DNA from: Omphiscola glabra
Taxonomy: Eukaryota; Mollusca; Gastropoda; Lymnaeidae
DNA length: 64,000 bases
Assembly (NCBI GenBank): GCA_964017045.1
Contig: OZ024808.1
Location: 23,564,918-23,628,917, forward strand
Direction: 5' to 3'
The notes beneath the pieces are model-generated. The model was not told the origin of the DNA and did no database searches. It saw only the letters and a program-made list of their open reading frames with translations. Position numbers and translations under genes: made by a program. Every line of letters starts with the position of its first letter. Position 1 is the first letter of the stretch. Of this stretch, positions 35,263 through 46,924 are shown piece after piece.

Positions 35263-36228
35263 TATATATATATATTTAACCAATTAGAATGTTAGCAGAA
35301 GTCTTGGCAAACCAGTTTAAGCTTGGGTGGGTTAAAGAGGAAAAGCAACCAGTAGCAGGAAATCAACCTCTCAAAAAAATCCTTAAATCGACTGGCGTTC
35401 ATTAAAAAAAGACTGCGCTACGCAATTTAAGCAGCTGTTATACACCCTGTTCATGCTTAAATTCAGTTTGATAATCATCGACGTAGAATGAATCATCGAC
35501 GTTGAATGAATTTAAACAGTCATAATTTAAAAAAAATATGAATTTACTAAAAATGTAACGGCATAAGGATCCCATGATCACGAAAATCAAGGCCCCTATG
35601 ATAGGCGGGTCTATAAGAGGTTTTTAGCCTGGCACAAAATTCAATCAAACAAACGATGCGTTCCGGGGCATAAGAGACTCTCCGATGAGCGTTGTAAAGT
35701 TTAAAAAAAATCGATATACAGTGATCGATTTTATTATTGAATGTAGTTAGTATTAAATTAGAGAAATATTTTAAAGCGTATATCAAACTAGATTTATGTT
35801 TATAGAAAGAATTCCAAATTATTAAATATTCACTGACCCAAAAATTATGTTATTTTTTTTTTTTAAATTAATTATTTGACAACTGCTCAACAAGAAAATT
35901 AGATATCGGTTCGGCTGAAGCGGCTGAATCCCGGCACTGAATTTATAAGGTTGGTTGGCCATCCTGGCAATAAATTAGAATAAATATTTATAGATGGCTA
36001 TCTATTGAACTGCGCGTTTTATCAATTGAATCAAAACTTGGCAGCAGTTCTACAAACAACTGACAACGTATCTGTATCTCGCAATCCGATTAAAACATCA
36101 ACGCGGACTTTCATTTTCCTGAACACATTGCATTCTGTTTCGAGTTTAAAACACTTACCTCGACTTTTTCAAAACGCGCTTCCCGATGTACAGATATCAC
36201 CTGTAATCCGATTCACAAAAACCACGAC
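35263..36228. other. Right flank of the Helitron dimer
   Basis: It starts with (ta)n next to the Helitron end. No gene is recognised in the AT-rich sequence that follows. Weak open frames (minus 35,547-35,786) have no domain. Confidence 0.5.
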
Positions 36229-36230
36229 TG

Positions 36231-36420
36231 CAGACCGCTCAAAGCTACCAGACAGATCGTCTGCTCAAAGCTACCAGACAGATCGACTGCTCAAAGCTAC
36301 CAGACAGGTCGACTGCTCAAAGCTACCAGACAGATCGACTGCTCAAAGCTACCAGACAGATCGACTGCTCAAAGCTACCAGACAGATCGACTGCTCAAAG
36401 CTACCAGATCGTCTGATTAA
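36231..36420. repeat. 26-bp minisatellite, ~7 copies
   Basis: The unit is ctcaaagctaccagacagat plus cgactg. A plus-strand open frame of 157 codons (36,005-36,478) passes through it, but the translation is repeat-derived and unrecognised. Confidence 0.93.
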
Positions 36421-36704
36421 AGCTACGTGCAAAAGCCAACATTTGAAAAGACGGGCGCAACAACAACAAAAAAAGTAAAAAATCGAAACTAATTATATTA
36501 GTCCTAATTAACATGTTCAACATATGGCCAGGACTCACTGCTCTTCGCGTGTACAATACCTTCACAAAACAGCAACCTGGAGTTGGGCGGAAATGAAGCG
36601 AGCATCACTTATTCTTTTATAACACACATGAGCTCTCATACACACACGCGAACCCCCCCTCTCTCTCTCTCTCTCTCACACACACACAGAGAAACAAACA
36701 CACA

Positions 36705-36871
36705 CAGGGGCGTAGCCAGTGTTAGTGCCGCCAGGGGGGGTATTGATTTTTGTAACTCGGCCTCTACTATAAAAAAGAAAAGAACTCTACAGTTGGCCAA
36801 AGATTCCGCCTCTGAATATAAGGGAACAAAATAGCGGCCGTCGGTGGACCGCCCCCATTCCTACGCCCCTT
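36705..36871. mobile_element. hAT-like MITE (CAGGGGCGTAGCC end)
   Basis: The left end is caggggcgtagccagtgtta, with gccgccagggggggtattga. The right end is ggaccgcccccattcctacg followed by cccctt, the inverse of the left (aaggggcgtag). The flanks aacacaca and tacaagca match at 5 of 8. It sits in a CA-rich simple-sequence region. Confidence 0.65.
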
Positions 36872-36978
36872 TACAAGCACAAACGCGCGTACACACACAA
36901 ACCCACACTTTAAAGCAGATAACGGGATATTAAAATTTGCTGAAATATTTTAGCCCTGGGTAGGTCATACCAAAGTCT
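36872..36978. other. Short unique spacer
   Basis: AC-rich then AT-rich sequence between the MITE and the 22-bp array. Nothing is recognised. Confidence 0.4.
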
Positions 36979-36979
36979 G

Positions 36980-37595
36980 ATAGTGCCTGTCACCGTCTTC
37001 CATTGTGCCTGTCACCGTCTTCCAATGCGCTCGTCACCGTCTTCCATTGCGTCTGTCACCGTCTTCCAATTCGCCTGTCACCGTCTTCCATTGCGCCTGT
37101 CAATGTCTTCTCATGCGTATGTCAACGTCTTCCAATGCGCCTGTCACCGTCTTCCAATGCGCCCTTCACCATCTTCCATTGCACCTGTCACCGTCTTCCA
37201 TTGCGCCTGTCACCGTCTTCCATTGTGCCTGTCACCGTCTTCCATTGCACCTGTCACCGTCTTCCATTGCACCTGTCACCGTCTTCCATTGCACCTGTCA
37301 CCGTCTTCCATTGCGCCTGTCACCGTCTCCCAATGAGCCTGTCACCGTCTTCCATTGCGCCTGTCACCGTCTCCCAATGAGCCTGTCACCGTCTTCCATT
37401 GCACCTGTCACCGTCTTCCATTGCGCCTGTCAACGTCTTCCATTGCGCCTGTCACCGTCTCCCAATGAGCCTGTCACCGTCTTCCATTGCGCCTGTCACC
37501 GTCTTCCATTGCACCTGTCACCGTCTTCCATTGCGCCTGTCAACGTCTTCCATTGCGCCTGTCAACGTCTTCCATTGCGCCTGTCAACGTCTTTT
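36980..37595. repeat. 22-bp minisatellite, ~28 copies
   Basis: The unit is tgcgcctgtcaccgtcttcc + at. Variants (tgtgcc, tgcacc, tgagcc, caacgtc) are scattered and in part arranged in repeating blocks. All plus frames are open because the unit has no stop in any phase. Confidence 0.96.
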
Positions 37596-38215
37596 GTGTA
37601 AAACACAAGCACTGAGACGATCAGTGAGCCATCGTCAAAAAGCTAACTGATGTATAGGCCGGCCTGGACCTGTTGACTACAATCAGACTTCTGCATGACG
37701 GGACTCTTAAATAGTCCCATGCAAAAGAATGAGGTTAACATGAAAAGCTGCTGCAGTAATCTCTGAGCTGTATTCCAACCACGGAGAAGATAGTTCAAAG
37801 GACGGATTGTTCTTTGTAGCTGTGTGTTTCCAGTGCATAGAGAAAGGAACGTCACGTCGGGGGGGGGGGGTGTTGTGGCCAGAGGTGGGAAGGGGAGGGG
37901 GGACGGGGCAAAACCAAAACTCGGCCGGCTCGATGAGTTGTTTATTACTGGAGGCGCTGCAGTGCATAGCAATTTAAGTAAAACATGTACATTCAGGGTA
38001 GAGGGGAGGAATGCCCCCCATTCAGGGTGGGGGATGAATGCCCCCCCCATTCAGGGTTGGGGAGGAATGCCCACCCCCTCCCTTTAGGCATTACCCAAAA
38101 TGAAGTCCCTGCATTGAAACAGTTCACGTAACTTCTCTCCTTTCTTTTTTTCTTCTAAATTACGGCACGGCTATGATTCAAACAAGGAAAGAATAGTGAG
38201 AAAAAAACACAGCAA
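37596..38215. other. Non-coding interval with a ~30-bp triplication
   Basis: At 37,994-38,075 the phrase cattcagggt(g/t)gggga..gaatgcccccc occurs three times. A G run lies at 37,860-37,870. No gene is supported. Confidence 0.6.
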
Positions 38216-38219
38216 CACC

Positions 38220-41200
38220 CACACGAAGGCCAGCACACACCCCCACACCCTCCCCCACACGAAGGCCAGCACACACACCCCACACGAAGGCCAGCACACA
38301 CACCCCACACGAAGGCCAGCACACACACACCACACGAAGGCCAGCAAACACCCCCACACACCCCCCACACGAAGGCCAGCACACACCCCCACACCCTCCC
38401 CCACACGAAGGCCAGCACACACCCCCACACACCCCCCACACGAAGGCCAGCACACACCCCCACACGAAAACCAGCAAACACCCCCACACACCCCACACGA
38501 AGGCCAGCACACACCCCCACACCCTCCCCCACACGAAGGCCAGCACACACCCCCACACACCCCCACACGAAGGCCAGCACACACACCCCACACAAAGGCC
38601 AGCACACAAACCCCACACGAAGGCCAGAAAACCCCCCACACACCCCCTACACGAAGGCCAGCACACACCCCCACACACCCCCCACACGAAAACCAGCAAA
38701 CACCCCCACACACCCCCCACACGAAGGCCAGCACACACCCCCACACCCTCCCCCACACGAAGGCCAGCAAACACCCCCACACACCACCCAAACGAAGGCC
38801 AGCACACACCCCCTTACACCCCCACACGAAAACCAGCAAACACCCCCACACACCCCCACAAGAAGGCCAGCACACACCCCACACCCTCCCCCACACGAAG
38901 GCCAGCACACACCCCCACACACCCCCACACGAAAGCAAGCACACACCCCCCACACGAAGACCATCACACACCCTTGCACACGAAGGCCAGCACACACCCC
39001 CACACACCCCCACACGAAAACCAGCAAACACCCACACACACCCCCACACGAAGGCCAGCACACACCCCTACATACCCCCCACACGAAGGCCAGCACACAC
39101 CCCCACACGAAGGCCAGCACACACCTCCACACACCCCGACACGAAAACCAGCAAACACCCCCACACACCCCCAAACGAAGGCCAGCACACACCTCCACAC
39201 ACCCCCACACGAAAACCAGCAAACACCCACACAGCCCCCACACGAAGGCCAGCACACACCCCCACACACCCCCACACGAAAACCAGCAAACACCCCCACA
39301 CACCCCCAACACGAAGGCCAGCACACACCCCCACACACTCCCCCACACGAAGGCCAGCACACACCCCACACACCCCCAATCGAAAACCAGCAAACACCCC
39401 CACGCACCCCCCACACGAAGGCCTGCACACATCCCCACACACCCCCACACGAAGGCAAGCACACACCCCCACACACCCCCACACGAAAACCAGCAAACAC
39501 CCCCACACACCCCCCACACGAAGGCCAGCACACACCCCACACGAAGGCCAGCAAACACCCCCACACACATCCCACACGAAGGCCAGCACACACCCCCACA
39601 CGAAAACCAGCAAACACCCTCAAACACCCCCACAAGAAGGCCAGCACACACCCCCACACCCTCCCCCACACGAAGGCCAGCACACACCCCCACACGAAGG
39701 CCAGCACACACCCCCACACGAAGGCCAGCACACACCCCCACACCCTCCCCCACACGAAGGCCAGCTCACACCCCCACACACCCCCCACACGAAGGCCAGC
39801 ACACACCCCCACACGAAAACCAGCAAACACCCCCACACACCCCCACACGAAGGCCAGCACACACCCCCACACCCTCCCCCACACGAAGGCCAGCACACAC
39901 CCCCAAACACCCCCACACGAAGGCCAGCACACACACCCCACACAAAGGCCAGCACACACACCCCACACGAAGGCCAGAAAACACCCCCACACACCCCCAC
40001 ACGAAGGCAAGCACACACCCCCACACACACCCCACACGAAAACCAGCAAACACCCCCACACACCCCCCACACGAAGGCCAGCACACACCCCCACACCCTC
40101 CCCGACACGAAGGCCAGCACACACACCCACACACCCCCCACACGAAGGCCAGCCCACACCCCCACACGAAAACCAGCAAACACCCCCACACACCCCCACA
40201 CGAAGGCCATTACACACCCCACACTCTCCCCCACACGAAGGCCAGCACACACCCCCACACATCCCCCACACGAAGGCAAGCACACACCCCCACACGAAGA
40301 CCAGCACACACACACCCCACACGAAGGCCAGCACACACCCCCACACACCCCCACACGAAAACCAGCAAACACCCACACACACCCCCACACGAAGGCCAGC
40401 ACACACCCCCACACACCCCCCACACGAAGGCAAGCACACACCCCCACACACCCCCACACGAAAACCAGCAAACACCCCCACACACCCCCCACACGAAGGC
40501 CAGCACACACCCCCACACGAAGGCCAGCACACACCTCCACACACCCCCACACGAAAACCAGCAAACACCCCCACACGAAGGCCAGCACACACCTCCACAC
40601 ACCCCCACACGAAAACCAGCAAACACCCCCACACCCCCACACACAAAGGCCAGCACACACCCCCACACGAAGGCCAGCACACACCCCCACACGAAAACCA
40701 GCAAACACCCCCACACACCCCAACACGAAGGCCAGCACACACCCCCACACCCTCCCCCACACGAAGGGCAGCACACACCCTTCAAAAACCCCCCACACGA
40801 AAACCAGCAAACACCCCCACGCACCCCCCACACGAAGGCCAGCACACACCCCCCACACGAAGGCAAGCACACACCCCCACACACCCCCCACACGAAAACC
40901 AGCAAACACCCCCACACACCCACACACGAAGGCCAGCACACACCCCCACACGAAGGCCAGCAAACACCCCCACACACCCCCCACACTAAGGCCAGCACAC
41001 ACCCCCACACGAAAACCAGCAAACACCCCCACACACCCCCACACGAAGGCCAGCACACACCCCCACACGAAGGCAAGCACACCCCCCCACACGAAGGCCA
41101 GCACACACCCCCACACACCCCCCACACGAAAACCAGCAAACACCCCCACACACCCCCCACGAAGGCCAGCACACACCCCCACACGAAGGCAAGCACACAC

Positions 41201-41520
41201 CCCCACACACGAAAACCAGCAAACACCCCCACACGAAGGCCAGCAGACACCCCCACACGAAGGCCAGCACACACCCCCACACGAAGGCCAGCACACACCT
41301 CCACACACCCCCCACACGAAAACCAGCAAACACCCCCACACATCCCCCACACGAAGGCCAGCACACACCCCCACACACCCCCCACACGAAGGCAAGCACA
41401 CACCCCCACACACCCCCCACACGAAAACCAGCAAACACCCCCACACACGAAGGCCAGCACACCCCACCCACCCCACGAAGGCCAGCACACCCCACCCACC
41501 CCACGAAGGCCAGCACACCC
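38220..41520. repeat. 3.3-kb C/A-rich compound minisatellite
   Basis: The array is built from two words: gaaggccagcacacaccccc (type A) and gaaaaccagcaaacaccccc (type B), joined by acacaccccc(c)acac linkers or by acaccctcccccacac. B words usually follow one to three A words. An 1,134-codon plus frame and several minus frames of 180-630 codons are open at once, which reflects the lack of stops in the units. I do not call a gene. The last copies degrade to cacaccccacccaccc at 41,460-41,520. Confidence 0.97.
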
Positions 41521-42120
41521 TATTTATTTTGAAACTGTTTATGTTCTACATGTTTCCTGCAGCTGCCAATGGAGCACATGCTATGACGTCACGCAGTTAG
41601 TGCAGGTGAAAACTGTAAACAAAAAATAACACCATGAGCGATTCGACATGGTACCAGAAAGGGATCCGTCGTCCCCCCCACCCCACCACCCCCTTTTTTT
41701 ACGTATTTGGGCTGTTCAACGAAATATGTGCGGCGGCGTAAACACCGTACCAAAAGATATTTGACATGTTTTGTTAATGAGGAATCCCATAATGTACCAT
41801 CGACACACACACACACACCCTTGACAATCTGCTGTCTCAGCACAGCAACATTTGTTACACATCAACACCACACAAGTGACACGCCATTCGAGTTCTGGGT
41901 GGTTCACCTTTTAAAGATTTTATGCAATTTTTAAATTATGTTTTTTTTTAAATTGATACAGCCTGCACCAAGCCGTGCAAAGTCTCCCCCCCCCCCCCAC
42001 ACCTTTCCCACCACCAAACCATGTTTTTTTTTTACAAAACGCATAACTGATAAAAGTGTCGATTCCAAACAATTTTATTAAATCCAATTTAATGGTGTGG
42101 AATATTTAGAGCTATTTACA
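41521..42120. other. Non-coding interval
   Basis: No gene is recognised. C runs lie at 41,672-41,693 and 41,986-41,998, and short (ac)n at 41,803-41,818. Confidence 0.45.
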
Positions 42121-42124
42121 GTAT

Positions 42125-42690
42125 GTTTGACATAGTCGTTGTAGTACATAGTCTTGGTTGTACATAGTCGTTGTTGGACATAGTCTTTGTTGGACATAGT
42201 CTTTGTTGGACATAGTCGCTGTTGGACATAGTCGGTGTTGGACATAGTCGCTGTTGGACATAGTCTTTGTTGGACATAGTCTTTGTTGGACATAGTCTTT
42301 GTTGGACATAGTCTTTGTTGGACATAGTCGCTGTTGGACATAATCGCTGTTGGACATAGTCTTTGTTGGACATAGTCTTTATTGTACATAGTCTTTATTG
42401 GAAATAGTCTTTATTGGACATAGTCTTTATTGGACATAGTCTTTGTTGGAAATAGTCGCTGTTGGACATAGTCTTTGTTGTACATAGTCTTTATTGGACA
42501 TAGTCTTTATTGGACATAGTCTTTGTTGGACATAGTCTTTGTTGTACATAGTCTTTATTGTACATAGTCTTTATTGGACATAGTCTTTATTGGACATAGT
42601 CTTTATTGGACATAGTCTTTATTGGACATAGTCTTTATTGGACACACAATCTTTATTGGACATAGTCTTTGTTGGAAATAGTCGCTGTTG
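42125..42690. repeat. 16-bp minisatellite, ~35 copies
   Basis: The unit is gttggacatagtcttt, with the variants gttgtacatagtcttt, attggacatagtcttt and agtcgctgttgga. Confidence 0.96.
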
Positions 42691-42924
42691 TACAATAAAC
42701 GTTTGGCGAACAATCACGAGGAATATACACGCAAGGGATTGGATGTGTATTATTGGGGTTTTCGGGAGAGAGGGGGGGTGGTCATCCATTGGTTTAGGAA
42801 GAGGTGTAGGGGCGGGTCGCCTCGATCGGCACTATTCGTGGAAAAAATGTGGGGGGGGGGGCGCTGGACTCTTGACTGGAACCGAGGGGGGGGGGGATTT
42901 TAAATCTAACTGTGACACACAACT

Positions 42925-43143
42925 TAAGTACAGCACTAAACCTAACTACAGCACTAAACCTATCAACAAAACTAAACCTAACTACGGCACTAAACCTATC
43001 AACAAAACTAAACCTAACTACGGCACTAAACCTATCAACAAAACTAAATCTAACTACGGCACTAAACCTATCAACAAAACTAAACCTAACTACGGCACTA
43101 AACCTATCAACAAAACTAAACCTAACTACGGCACTAAACAGCA
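42925..43143. repeat. 36-bp minisatellite, ~5.5 copies
   Basis: The unit is aactacggcactaaacctat plus caacaaaactaaacct. It keeps one frame because 36 is a multiple of 3. The cctaac-like words are not a telomeric array. Confidence 0.95.
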
Positions 43144-43192
43144 CTAGGGCCATCCCGTCAAGCAGGCTTGACTAAACTTCACCGTTGCACCC

Positions 43193-43585
43193 TTAGCACA
43201 TATCAGATCTTTATCACATTTATCAGATCGTTAGCACATTCATCAGATCGTTAGCACGTTCATCAGATCGTTAGCACATTCATCAGATCGTTAGCACATT
43301 CATCAGATCGTTAACACATTCATCAGATCGTTAGCACATTCATCAGATCGTTAGCACGTTCATCAGATCGTTAGCACATTCATCAGATCGTTAGCACATT
43401 CATCAGATCGTTAGCACATGTATAAGATCGTTGGCACATTCATCCGATCATTAGCACATTCATCAGATCATTAGCACATTCATCCGATCATTAGCACATT
43501 CATCCGATCATTAGCACATTCATCAGATCGTTAGCAAATTCATCAGATCATTAGCACAATCATCAGATCGTTAGCACATTCGTTA
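43193..43585. repeat. 20-bp minisatellite, ~19 copies
   Basis: The unit is attcatcagatcgttagcac. Variants (catccgatca, cacgtt) form a cluster in the right half. Confidence 0.96.
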
Positions 43586-43944
43586 AAAAATTCCCGTCGA
43601 CCCCCCTTTTCTTTCTCCACACTCACCCCCACCCCCCTCGATATCTCTCTTCGTTTCTAACGGTCTTCTAACCAGACAAGAGAGAATTAGATCGTTAATT
43701 AAAAAAGGATTAAACATCTCTTGTGAGCTACACACTAACCCTTAGTCTGCAGCAACTGATTGGCACACATGGAATAGGGCTTGTCATTTAATGGCGGAAA
43801 TATATCAAAAGAACTGCTGTAATCATCCGGGTTCTCGGGTCGGACACAATATTACACTTACAGCTATATTTTATGAAATATTTTTAAAAAATTTTGGCTG
43901 CACCTATAATAGCATTAGTCATAATGGACCCGGACACGCAGCGC
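43586..43944. other. Non-coding interval
   Basis: No gene is recognised. C-rich at the start, then unique AT-rich DNA. Confidence 0.45.
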
Positions 43945-44160
43945 CGCCATTCGCACCCGGGTACCATTAAGCTCAATGCTAATCGGATGTCATTTGTGGT
44001 AGTTTATTTTAGTAAAACTGAAGAATTAACATTTCAAACGTATAGTACATTCAATTATCTTTCATTTGATACCTCATTTGGTCTTACAAACCCAACAATA
44101 ATATTTTAAATCGTTTTTTAATCCCAACCTCTCAATTCTGGTACCCGGGTGCCTATAGCC
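43945..44160 (-). mobile_element. CCCGGG-ended MITE family, copy B
   Basis: Read on the minus strand it begins ggcacccgggtaccagaatt, then gagaggttgggattaaaaaa, tattgttgggtttgta, aaatgaggtatcaaatgaaa and aaactaccacaaatgacatc, and ends ggtacccgggtgcgaatgg. The order and most bases match copy A at 22,646. The ends gcacccgggtacc and ggtacccgggtgc are perfect inverses in this copy. Confidence 0.75.
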
Positions 44161-44197
44161 ACTTCATTCTTTTTTATTGCTATTTTGTGAAATGGGA

Positions 44198-44634
44198 CAT
44201 GTAACAGTGACTCCTTTGCCTGTACGGCACATGTAACAGTGACTCCTTTGCCTGTACGGCACATGTAACAGTGACTCCTTTGCCTGTACGGCACATGTAC
44301 CAGTGACTCCATTGCCTGTACGGCACATGTAACAGTGACTCCTTTGCCTGTACGCCACATGTAACAGTGAGTCCATTGCCTGTACGGCACATGTAACAGT
44401 GACTCCTTTGCCTGTACGGCACATGTAACAGTGACTCCTTTGCCTGTACGGCACATGTAACAGTGACTCCATTGCCTGTACGGCACATGTAAAAGTGACT
44501 CCATTGCCTGTACGGCACATGTAACAGTGACTCCATTGCCTGTACGGCAATGTAACAGTGACTCCATTGCATGTACGGCACATGTAACAGTGAGTCCATT
44601 GCCTGTACGGCACATGTAACAGTGACTTTAGATA
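44198..44634. repeat. 32-bp minisatellite, ~14 copies
   Basis: The unit is gtaacagtgactcctttgcc plus tgtacggcacat. An in-unit change cttt/catt splits copies into two subtypes. Confidence 0.96.
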
Positions 44635-44889
44635 GATCCTAAGATCGTCCGAACGATACGCTGAAACACACTATTAGCTGCCATGTTTTCAGAAATATTT
44701 GTCCGACGTTCTAAAAATAGTAACGCTATGACGTTTTCCGGTCTGAGAAATGACAAACGCTATTGGTACCGCGACGCCTCAATAATCTTACCACACGTAT
44801 ATAATCCAAATCGCTGACAGAGTCATTATGTGAAATAGATCCAAACTAAAGAAAAAAATGTCGAATGCTGAAAGATCCTAACACACTGT

Positions 44890-45225
44890 TTATTCGACAT
44901 AACCTTTTAAATAAAAGAAATGACGATGACACAAAGGCAACACGATCAGCTTCGATGCCTCATCGAGGCGGGCCGTTGATACTAGCTCTGTGATAACCAT
45001 CCTGCTCTCATCGGCTGTGAACCAGGCGATTTCCGGCCCCTTGAGATTGAACGGAGGCCCGCGAGTCGACAAGATGTTTTGTACCAACCAGAGATTGCCG
45101 GCTCGAAGTTTGTAATCACGAGGCCTCGGTACTTCCTGGAACTCCTCCACATTAATAGTTATGGACGGACTGCTAACAGTTTTCACTTTTATTTTCTTTC
45201 CTAAGGGACATTTTTTTAAGTTCAT
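44890..45225 (-). CDS. Candidate coding exon, unrecognised protein
   Basis: The minus strand has 111 open codons of mixed, complex composition in a block richer in GC than its flanks. The translation is not repetitive: FQEVPRPRDYKLRAGNLW, then FNLKGPEIAWFTADESRM and ARLDEASKLIVLPLCHRH, ending YLKGYVE. The stop taa overlaps an AATAAA hexamer. A possible splice acceptor (cccttag|g or actgttag|c) lies near its start, so it could be the last exon of a gene whose other exons lie at higher coordinates. I do not recognise the family. It could also be a relic captured by the retroelement tail next to it at 45,232. Confidence 0.35.
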   Translation of the reverse strand: MNLKKCPLGKKIKVKTVSSPSITINVEEFQEVPRPRDYKLRAGNLWLVQNILSTRGPPFNLKGPEIAWFTADESRMVITELVSTARLDEASKLIVLPLCHRHFFYLKGYVE

Positions 45226-45231
45226 GATTAT

Positions 45232-45320
45232 GTTTGTTAAATTGTATGTACAGCGTGGTGAGCCCAGCCCTAGGTTGGGGTACTTCGATTAAAAAAAATT
45301 CTTATAATAATAATAAAAAA
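45232..45320 (+). mobile_element. SINE/LINE 3' tail, copy 1
   Basis: The phrase gtacagcgtggtgagcccag, then ccctaggttggggtac, ends in an ataataataa tract. The same tail occurs at 46,440. A conserved 3' end plus a short AT-rich microsatellite is typical of non-LTR elements and the SINEs that use them. Confidence 0.65.
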
Positions 45321-45397
45321 AGAAAGAAAAAAATTCTTTTAACAACTGGCGATAAAAAAAGAAGGTTTTTAGCCACTTGTTAAAATTTGAACGATCA

Positions 45398-45712
45398 TGA
45401 GTAGCTGTGGACCATTATGAATTGATGTGAACCATTATGAATTGCTGTGGACCATTATGAATTGCTGTGGAACATTATGAATCGCTGTGGACCATTATGA
45501 GTTGCTGTGGACCATTATGAATTGCTGTGGACCATTATGAATTGCTGTGGACCATTATGAATTGCTGGGGACCATTATGTTCTGCTTTGGACCATTATAT
45601 ATTGCTGTGGATCATTATGATTTGCTGGAGATCATTATGAGTTTCTGTGGACCATTATGAATCGCTGTGGACCATTGTGAATTGTTGTGGACCACCATGA
45701 ATTGCTGTCGTG
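45398..45712. repeat. 20-bp minisatellite, ~16 copies
   Basis: The unit is gctgtggaccattatgaatt, more diverged to the right. Confidence 0.95.
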
Positions 45713-46130
45713 AAATGAAATATTTTTTCAAATGCCAACAATGACATAGCATAAAATGTGGGCGAGGTGAGTTGTCAAGTCCACTTGTGGTCATCTAATG
45801 GTCAAATAAACCACTAATGGAAGACATCATAACAAATGAGGAATGACTATATAAACCGACTGGGCCATGGAGATGGCGTTGTCATTTTGAGCTTGGGTTT
45901 TTTAGCCTCCTGGATTTTTAATGAAAATAAAATTATATTATACTATTTGATGGATCCTTAGCTTGGTCAAGTGCAAGTGGAGGGCAGAGCCGTCCCGTTG
46001 GCCCTTCAACCCTCTTTGCAGGGGGGTCTTGGATATTTAAGGGACACACATTTGTAGTGCGGGGGGAATTTTTAACTATCATCTATGCCGTGAGGAGGGA
46101 GTGGGGGACAAAACTGAACAATGGCAGGGT
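45713..46130. other. Non-coding interval
   Basis: No gene is recognised in this unique sequence. Confidence 0.4.
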
Positions 46131-46135
46131 GCCTT

Positions 46136-46268
46136 CGAGTGGGAGGGAGACTTCGAGTGGGAGGGAGCCTTCGAGTGGGAGGGAGCCTTCGAGTGGGAGG
46201 GAGCCTTCGAGTGGGAGGGAGCCTTCGAGTGGGAGGGAGCCTTCGAGTGGGAGGGAGCCTTCGACTGA
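46136..46268. repeat. 18-bp minisatellite, ~7.5 copies
   Basis: The unit is cgagtgggagggagcctt. It keeps frame (18 = 6 codons), giving SGREPS-type repeats. Confidence 0.95.
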
Positions 46269-46439
46269 TTCCCCACATGTGACCGATAAACGATGCTGCT
46301 GGCCGCCGTCCATGGCTTGACATGTACAAGTTCTGGGGTGGATGGGGTGAATATGCATTCGTTTTTGTTTTGTCTCTATACAGCTGTTCTTTATTACATA
46401 AATGTATTTTATTTTATTGTCACGATTATGTCTCTTTTC

Positions 46440-46525
46440 CTAATATTTTTATGTACAGCGCGGTGAGCCCAGCCCTAGGCTGAGGTACCGCGCTATATAA
46501 GACAACTAATAATAATAATAATAAT
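46440..46525 (+). mobile_element. SINE/LINE 3' tail, copy 2
   Basis: It contains gtacagcgcggtgagcccag and ccctaggctgaggtaccgcg, then ctatataagacaacta and (ata)n. It is more complete than the copy at 45,232. Confidence 0.7.
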
Positions 46526-46924
46526 GTATGTGTGTATGGGGAGGGGTTGGTGTTCACTAGGCGCGCTCATCATAGTTTCACACAGTGCTGCAGATTTGAA
46601 CACATTTTTTTTTTCTTTTTTTTCTTTACAAGAATAAAGATGTTTACGGATCGAAGTGTGTAAAATTCTTAATTTTAAAACTGTTAATCATTAAAAAAAA
46701 GATTAAATCTCTTTTTGAGCTTTGGGCAATGATTGAATTAAATACAGGTACATCTATACATTGATGGGGAACAAGAAGATCTGTATAGGAGTTGAGACGG
46801 AAGGACGAGGGGAAAGGGGGGGGGGGGAGAGAAAGGGAGGGGTGTATGAATGTCTTGGAAACAAAAATGTGACACAGGGACATGGGATAACTGGGATATT
46901 TAATTTAAAAAAGTGTATTCTAGT
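46526..46924. other. Non-coding interval
   Basis: T-rich (46,606-46,625) and G-rich (46,815-46,840) patches. No gene is seen. Confidence 0.45.

Noticed and set aside
36005..36478. 157-codon plus frame
   Set aside because: The second half is the 26-bp repeat. The first half is unrecognised and has no supporting start context or splice signals.
38196..41600. 1,134-codon open frame, plus strand
   Set aside because: The frame consists of the C/A minisatellite. Several minus-strand frames are open over the same DNA, the unit has no stop in most phases, and there is no unique coding flank.
42925..43143. Telomere-like cctaac words
   Set aside because: The true unit is 36 bases; the words are not in the regular 6-base spacing of telomeric DNA.
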